NCBI GenBank assembly: GCA_964023205.1 | Contig: OZ026834.1 | Coordinates: forward strand, 34,634,756 to 34,698,755 | Length of the DNA stretch: 64,000 bases | Origin: Lutraria lutraria | Lineage: Eukaryota > Mollusca > Bivalvia > Venerida > Mactridae | Direction: 5' to 3' | Shown here: positions 58,099 to 64,000 of the stretch, piece by piece | Layout of the letters: the number at the start of each line of letters is the position of its first letter | How positions within the stretch are numbered: the stretch's first letter is position 1 | Program-made: the position numbers and the translations under genes | Notes under the pieces: model-generated | Told to the model about the DNA's origin: nothing | Seen by the model: the letters and a program-made list of their open reading frames with translations, nothing else | The model's database searches: none

Positions 58099-58966
58099 AA
58101 ACTCCCTGACGGACGCCTAGAAAGCACTCAAAATATTCACTTGTCTTACAACCTACTTTCACTTTCGATTTGACGGAATCGTACATTGATTTAATGATGT
58201 TGAAAATTTTACCTCTTAATCCACGTTTGATTAATTTATACCAAATATTTTGATGAACTACATAATCGAAGGCTTTTGAAAAATCGATAAATGCACAATA
58301 CAGTTTTTTATTTTGGTTTATGAAATGGTTTATGATACCATGTAAGACATATATATTATCGATTGTTCCCATATTAGCGCGAAAGCCAGCTTGTGCCTCA
58401 ATATATATATAATATGTATCTGCCCATGTTAACAATCTATTATTTATAATGCGTGTAAAGAGTTTGCCAATAACACTCAATAAAGATATACCTCTAAAAT
58501 TATTCAAATTATTTATATCGTGTTTTTTGTGAATGGGTATTATATAGCCTTCACTCCAGGATGTTGGGAAATAACCCATATTTAAAATCTTGTTGAATAA
58601 TGTTAAAAGTAACGGTGACAAGACATGACGGCCGTATGTTAAAAATTCATTGATAATACCATCTGGGCCAGCGCTTTTGTTATTTGATAACTGATTTAAA
58701 GCTAAATTTAATTCTGATATGTGTATGCAGCTATCTAGCTCTTTAAACAAACTTTTGCGTTCGGAATTCAAATATCTTTCATTAAAGTGAATTATGTCTG
58801 CATCTGCCTGAAACCTGTCAGCAGGATTATTTATAGCTTTAAAGTATTGTGAAAATTGATTTATCGATATTTTACATTTACTGTTTGCGTTAATATAGGT
58901 TGGGCGTGCGCTTTCTTTTAAAAGACTCCAGTATAATTTAGCATTTTTTACTCTAGCTTTTAACAA
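58076..58966 (-). pseudogene. Element B: RT fingers and palm part 1
   Basis: 296 codons from MLKARVKNAKLYWSLLKESA to FLGVRQG. Carries the first catalytic Asp (FIDFSKAFD). Frameshift at each end. Confidence 0.88.
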
Positions 58967-59460
58967 CTTATCTGTTCGGGATTTAGCCTGTAGGAAATTA
59001 AAACGACGAACATTGTTTTGTAAGCTGTACGAGAAGAAACCAAAGTTACCCTATTCCGTTCACTCTTATCTTTTCTATACGCGTTTAAATTTTTGTAATA
59101 CTGAGCACGTGCAGACATACATGAGTCATCAAATATTGACAGCTTATTATTACTGTAAGGTACGTCAGATTTGTTGTAATATTTAACAAATAGTGGTTTA
59201 CAAACAGAATCAATTTTCTCTTTAAAAGACAGAAGTAATGAATCAATATTTTCCGTACAACTACTGTTATCAACACTTTGTATTAGTTCACTTATCTGTG
59301 AATAAAAATCCTGATTATTTATTCTCTCAAGAAAATCATCTTTTTTATTATTGTTCCATTTATAGAAAAAATCTAAGCATTCAATGTCATCTTCATTTAC
59401 CCTAGTATTATTCCTTAAATCCTCGTGTACATCGTTACATGGAAAGGAAAATTCTATCAA
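58960..59460 (-). pseudogene. Element B: endonuclease end and linker
   Basis: Linker region LDFFYKWNNNKKDDFLERIN and SCMSARAQYYKNLNAYRKDK. The endonuclease C-terminus (SDHCLIEFSFP) extends upstream in the same frame to about 59740. Confidence 0.8.
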
Positions 59461-59789
59461 ACAATGATCAGAGAGTATACTAGGTTCATGTACAGTAAAT
59501 TTGTTAATAAAATGTAATAATGGTTGATCAACAATACAATAATCAATTAAACTAGAACCAGACTTACTAACATATGTGAATGAACCAACATCTCCACAAA
59601 CTCTACCGTTAGCAATGCGTAAAGTAGATTGTCTGAGTAAATCTAATAGTAAATGCCCATTTGTATTAGTTCTAAAATCCTTTGTATTTCTTGGTAAAGG
59701 TATATCAGGGACATAATCGTTTAGATGACTAATACATTACAACTACTTTGTGCATGTACATCGCGCATGCGCACAACAACGTCCGAACT

Positions 59790-60535
59790 GCCTGAAGCAC
59801 CTACATTATACATCATTCGATTTGAATACAGTGAAATTTCTAACAATAAATCGTTCTCTGGTAAGGTTTGGATAGTTTTGAATAATAAAAATTAAAATAG
59901 GTATATTAATTTACCTAGACAGATGTCTTATCAGTGAAACTGACTTTTACTTGCAATAAAAACATATCTAAATGTTCTGTTTTAATCACGAAGTACATAT
60001 AGAAATGTAGCACAGTATTTTAGCAATGATAAGAAAAGCATCTGCCAACATCTTTACGAGATGTGGCTGAAGATAGGCATTATGTAAATACTGTTTTACT
60101 TTACACTAGAGAGGTTATGATCGTAAGATGTTTCAAACATTTTCAACCATTCGGATGGAAATATTTTGATACTTTCTATTTGAGGGAAAGGTTGTTTTAC
60201 GAAATTAGAGACACATATAAAGAAAGCATTGTATCATGTATTTTAGCATGTTAAATAAAGATACATCTTTATGCAGTAAATATACAGGACATGGACGGCT
60301 TTAGTAAAATTCAGGTGCCTCGAATAATAAGATCATTATGTTGATATCTCACTATAACCATAATTATCATGCAGCAGATAGATAGATATATAGATAGATA
60401 GATAATAATACCATATCATTGACACATTGTGGGAAAGCATATGTGTTTTACTGACACATCATTTTTCATAATAACCATACTAAAAGGTTTGAATAAGTTC
60501 CGCATCATAGAGTGTATTAGGTACTTTAACGTACT
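59790..60535. other. Unassigned sequence
   Basis: No exon or family recognised apart from a GATA microsatellite at 60378-60405. Confidence 0.4.
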
Positions 60536-60537
60536 TA

Positions 60538-60917
60538 TACGGGGAAGTCAAAGACCGGGGCCCGCGAAGCGGGTCCCGGGCTTTGGCCTTGCCCGGCTAT
60601 AGACAATGCGTACGTTAGAAAAGGTTCAATGTGAATTAAAACAATTTCAAATGTGATTACCTATCGCCGAAAATCTCATTTCCAAATCATGGGGGGTGCC
60701 ATTTTGTTTGTAACAACTAATACGGGGAAGTCAAAGACCGGGGCCCGCAAAGCGGGTCCCGGGCTTTGGCCTTGCCCAGCTATAGACAATGCGTACGTGA
60801 GAAAAGGTTCAATGTGAATTAAAACAATTTCAAATGTATTACCTATCGCCGAAAATCTCATTTCCAAATCATTGAATGGAGGCCGCCATTTTGGCCGCCA
60901 TTTTGTTTGTAACAACT
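60538..60917. repeat. Tandem duplication of a 183-bp element with a GC-rich hairpin
   Basis: TACGGGGAAGTCAAAGACCG starts at 60538 and again at 60721. Each copy carries the hairpin CCGGGGCCCGC-gaa/aaa-GCGGGTCCCGG and ends GTTTGTAACAACTAA. The second copy has a short extra GGAGGCCGCCATTTTGGCCG. The copies otherwise differ at only a few bases, so the duplication is recent. Confidence 0.93.
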
Positions 60918-61289
60918 AAATTCTCGTTCTCGTGTTGGAATATTTTTTTACATCGTAATATAATTACTCACTTATATTTATGTTTTCCTATCTGTTTACA
61001 AGAAATAGAAAGCAAACTATTCGAAGTTTTTTAAAAAAGAAGCTTTATTTTAAAAATACAAACGCTTTTGGTAAACTTTGTGAAAAGCGTCTGCTTAAAG
61101 TTTTGCGCACAAACGCTTGACAGGAAATAGAATGACGTCACTTTTTGTTTACGCAAGGTGCTCGACCAATCTCTACCTAGAGTTGTCGATCCTTTCCAAT
61201 AGACTCGACTTCCCCGTTCCATAGGCTTAGCCTATTTTCATATTAATTAAACCATTGAAAAGGTGGTCATATACCTGCTTTGCATTTCG

Positions 61290-61645
61290 TAAGAATAACA
61301 CGTCGTTTTATTTACAGACGGTGTCCTGAGAATAGCACGTAGTCGTATTTACAAGCGGTGTGGTAAGACTATCACGAAGTTTTATTTACAGACGGTGTCG
61401 TAAAAATAGCGTGTCGTTTTATTGGCAAACGGTGTCGTAAGAATAACACGTCGTTTTATTTATAAAAGGTGTCGGGAGAATAGCACCTCGTTTTTATTTG
61501 CAAGCGTTGCCGTAAGAATAGCAGGTCGTTTAATTTACAAGCGGTGTCGTGAAATCGGCACGTCGTTTTATTTGTATTATGGAGCGGTAAGAATTGGACG
61601 TCGTTTGTGTTACAAATGGTGTCGTGCGAATAGCACGACACAAAC
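61290..61645. repeat. 37-bp minisatellite, about nine diverged units
   Basis: Units follow GTCGTAAGAATAGCACGTCG-TTTTATTTACAAGCGGT with 10-30% differences. A 109-codon frame crosses it by chance; no other coding sign. Confidence 0.85.
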
Positions 61646-61749
61646 TAAAAGCAATGGCATATGTGAGACTCAGACAAGAAAATCGCTATACACCAGATCA
61701 CGAAATGATAACAATAAAATAATTTTAACACCTTTTATACCACTGTGCT

Positions 61750-62300
61750 AATGCTTGTAAACAATTTTTGAATATGTACATTTCATACTAAAGGTATGTC
61801 TAATAAATCTATTTTAGTATTTATTGCAATGTATTTTCATGGGCTGGTTGATGGTAAATTATACTTAGTGCCTTTTTATTTGAGTAACAAAATACTGAAC
61901 AATTCAATAGATATATACCAAATATTAAAAACAAGCTTTAATTTACAATGTACTTCCAAATTGTAATATTTGTGCCCTGGTATTAAAGCAATCTAAACGG
62001 TATAACTGTATCACACCTACATATAACTAACATAACAAAAACGCTTTTCAACTGTAACAAAAACTGTATTTTATGTGAATAAACTCTTGACATAAGATAA
62101 TAATTATGTGTCTAAATGTTTCATGTTGCACAATTTGTCTGTTTAAGTCACAACTGTTTTTGTTGCATTTTTAAAAGAATTATTGGGCATACTTTAAACA
62201 ACAAGTATTCAATTATTGAAACACTTGCAATCAAGAGAATGTCGATATTTACTTACCTGTCGACAAATCAGTTCGGTTTATTCTATATATTCATTGTATA
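61750..62300. other. Unassigned AT-rich sequence
   Basis: No gene or repeat recognised. Confidence 0.4.
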
Positions 62301-62309
62301 TATAATTAT

Positions 62310-62960
62310 CCTATAAAACACCAATTTCTTCTACATGGACAAATCTTAGACTCTGTTACCTCTGCTAAATGTCTAGGCTTAGACTTATCATCGGACCTTT
62401 CTTTTAACAATCACATAACAAGTATTACAACAAATGCCAACAAAACCCTAGGCTTCATCAAGAGAAACATAATAAAAAATGAAAAAGGCAAAGAACTTGC
62501 ATAAAATTCCTTGGTCCGGCCACAGGTTGAATATTGTTCCTCTGTATGATGTCCTTATACAAAATCTAACATACATAAGGTAGAAATGGTCCAGCGTAGA
62601 GCGGGACGATGGGTAAAATCTTATTACTTCCCATGTTCTAATGTAACTGCCATGATAGAAGATCTCGGTTGTCGCTCTCTTGAAAACCGTAGATATGATT
62701 CAAGACTTATCATGTTCTACAAGATATCCCATAACTTAGTAGCAATCACCCTACCACCCTATATCCAAAAATCAACTAGACTCTCAAGCCATATGCACCC
62801 ACTAAGCTTCAGACACGTCTAAGTACCATTTGTTTATAGTAAATACTATCTTCCTTCGTCCCACACTCGTTACTGTTATGGAACAACCTCCCTAGCAATA
62901 GTGTTACCTTGCCTACGGTGGACCAGTGCAATGCAGGCGTAACATCAGTAAAATACTAGA
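62310..62960 (+). mobile_element. CR1-like non-LTR retrotransposon fragment C (3' end of RT frame)
   Basis: Reading SVTSAKCLGLDLSSDLSFNN, HITSITTNANKTLGFIKRNI, LVRPQVEYCSSV, MVQRRAGRWVKSYYF, IEDLGCRSLENRRYDSRLIM then FYKISHNLVAI. This is the thumb/C-terminal domain typical of CR1/Jockey-type elements. In-frame stops after KGKELA and after YCSSV, and a frame end at 62821, show it is dead. It may extend as 3' UTR to about 63340, where GAGATAGATATAGATAC occurs. Confidence 0.85.
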
Positions 62961-62964
62961 CCCA

Positions 62965-64000
62965 GCATCCTGTTTTTATTCTTTAAATCACCCACACGTT
63001 TAGGTTTTATCCAATCGAATGAATATTTGAATAGTTATATAATGATTGTACATAGAGACTTCATGTTTGTGTGATGATGTGACTGAAATATAATTCTGTC
63101 ATATTCTACATACTTTATGATTCCTTCTTACACCTTGCACCTCACCATGAATTACTTACCAAACCTAACAATGGCTGAGTCATTTATCTCCAGTCTCACT
63201 ATTTCATGATGCCTACTATAGCTCAGATTTTATTCGATTTTAATGTCACTCTCCTTAACAAACCGGTGCGTACCCCCCGCCTGTCTAGTACACTCGCAAG
63301 AGAGGTTGACATTATTAAGAGATAGATATAGATACATCAGCAAGAATGCATTCAGTGTACAGATATACCCATTGTATACACATTACAAGTTAAAAGACCA
63401 TTGACCAAAAAAATCGTAAACACAAATAGTTCCGCGCCTGCTGTTATGAGTATTTATCTTGGTATGGTGTATTGTACATGCCACTGAAAGATTTTGTTTA
63501 CATTTACAATTAGAATGTTCCGTGTCTTTATATCGTTTGAAAAATATCCCCACTAGAAATGACGAGCGGAATTAGCTTGTTATTTAAAACACATGACAAT
63601 TGCATTTACGCTGCAGTATGCATTATTCTAATCTTAAAACGAAAACTACCTTGACTTATATGACTATATGCCTTATTCCTGAAGTAAGCTATTTAATCAA
63701 AGGTATATTAAAATATATACATGCTTATATTTCAATCTATAAAGATTTAATGGTTGAGCTATATTTGACATAATTGTTCTAACAAAGTCTTATATTTTTG
63801 TAGAAACATTACTTATGAAAGGTATTAAACAGTAGACATGAGTGTTTATGAAGTTATCAGACTCTTGCTATGTGATTGCTATTGATATTGACTTAAGAGC
63901 CATAATTAATCTCAGTTCGGAATTTATAGCAATTTGTCCACTTTTGATTAGGTAAAGCGCCATAACCGTGATTTAATAAAAAATACCACTAGTTAGCGGT
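62965..64000. other. Right edge, no gene seen
   Basis: Probable 3' UTR of element C, then plain AT-rich sequence to the window end. Confidence 0.4.

Larger units (their letters stand above)
56221..59745 (-). mobile_element. Non-LTR retrotransposon B, frameshifted and with a broken RT site
   Basis: Minus strand. The 5' end is within the APE endonuclease (GSFTYVSKSGSSLIDYCIVD, ILSDHCLIEFSF, 59460-59740). Three frameshifts (near 58966, 58085 and 57060) split what was one frame. RT motifs: SAGPDGIINEFL, GISLLSVIGKLFTRIINNRL, EAQAGFRANMGTIDN, FIDFSKAFDYVVH, FLGVRQG. At the catalytic site the text is LMYAYDIVIMS, so the first Asp of the usual YADD is Tyr. The 3' end (56221-56250 on the plus strand) is a CTTTGAAA short-repeat tail preceded by AATAAA. 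It is the same clade as element A (compare ILNYGSQVWGFHHAQKIERV with LTYGSQIWGYKNAPEIESVQ). Confidence 0.9.

Noticed and set aside
61422..61751. 109-codon Arg-rich plus-strand frame
   Set aside because: Formed by the 37-bp minisatellite. The apparent repeats (RRFIYKRCRE) are the tandem unit translated.

Overview
The window looks like AT-rich animal nuclear DNA, most probably from a mollusc and plausibly a bivalve. The signs are genes split by GT-AG introns, a full-length protostome-type 7B2 gene, an intronless RING-less TRIM-like gene, tRNA-derived SINEs, several non-LTR retrotransposons and dense families of short inverted-repeat elements. Nothing points to bacteria or a virus. Species cannot be named from the sequence alone.

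Layout. (1) 1-16045, minus strand: NUP133, nuclear pore Y-complex subunit. Twenty coding exons were reconstructed with matching splice phases (665 residues: N-terminal tail, beta-propeller with the ALPS membrane-sensing motif, start of the helical domain). The gene runs off the left edge. (2) 16046-16475: a 430-bp divergent promoter with a perfect 24-bp CRE/E-box/CRE palindrome. (3) 16476-19042, plus strand: a four-exon gene for a 236-residue, probably nuclear protein that I do not recognise. (4) 19.8-20.96 kb: a 61-bp minisatellite, followed by SINEs and foldback repeats. (5) 23783-27126, minus strand: a membrane-anchored ZU5-UPA-death-domain protein with the architecture of UNC5C-like (UNC5CL). 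(6) 29.36-34.41 kb: a 5-kb satellite of two related blocks, a 22-bp monomer array with a 14-monomer higher-order repeat, then a 46-bp dimer array. (7) 35.0-38.5 kb: nested and clustered MITEs. (8) 38644-45598, minus strand: neuroendocrine 7B2 (SCG5), five exons, with two PC2-inhibitor-like C-terminal motifs. An RPL15 pseudogene fragment lies just upstream of its first coding exon. (9) 47.96-48.3 kb: Tc1/mariner transposase remnant. (10) 49559-51241, plus strand: intronless B-box/coiled-coil/beta-propeller gene. (11) 51.9-63 kb: three non-LTR retrotransposons (one with a long open RT reading frame, one frameshifted with a broken RT active site, one CR1-like fragment), a tandemly duplicated GC-hairpin element and a 37-bp minisatellite.

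The genes do not form one pathway. They are independent housekeeping (NUP133), secretory (7B2) and signalling/immune-type (UNC5CL-like, TRIM-like) loci in a repeat-rich setting. Exon models were built by reading splice signals and checking phase by hand. Family assignments rest on recognised motifs and remembered family features, without database searches. No convincing new multi-gene system was found. The observations most worth following are the satellite, the palindromic promoter, the duplicated 7B2 inhibitor motif and the hairpin element families.
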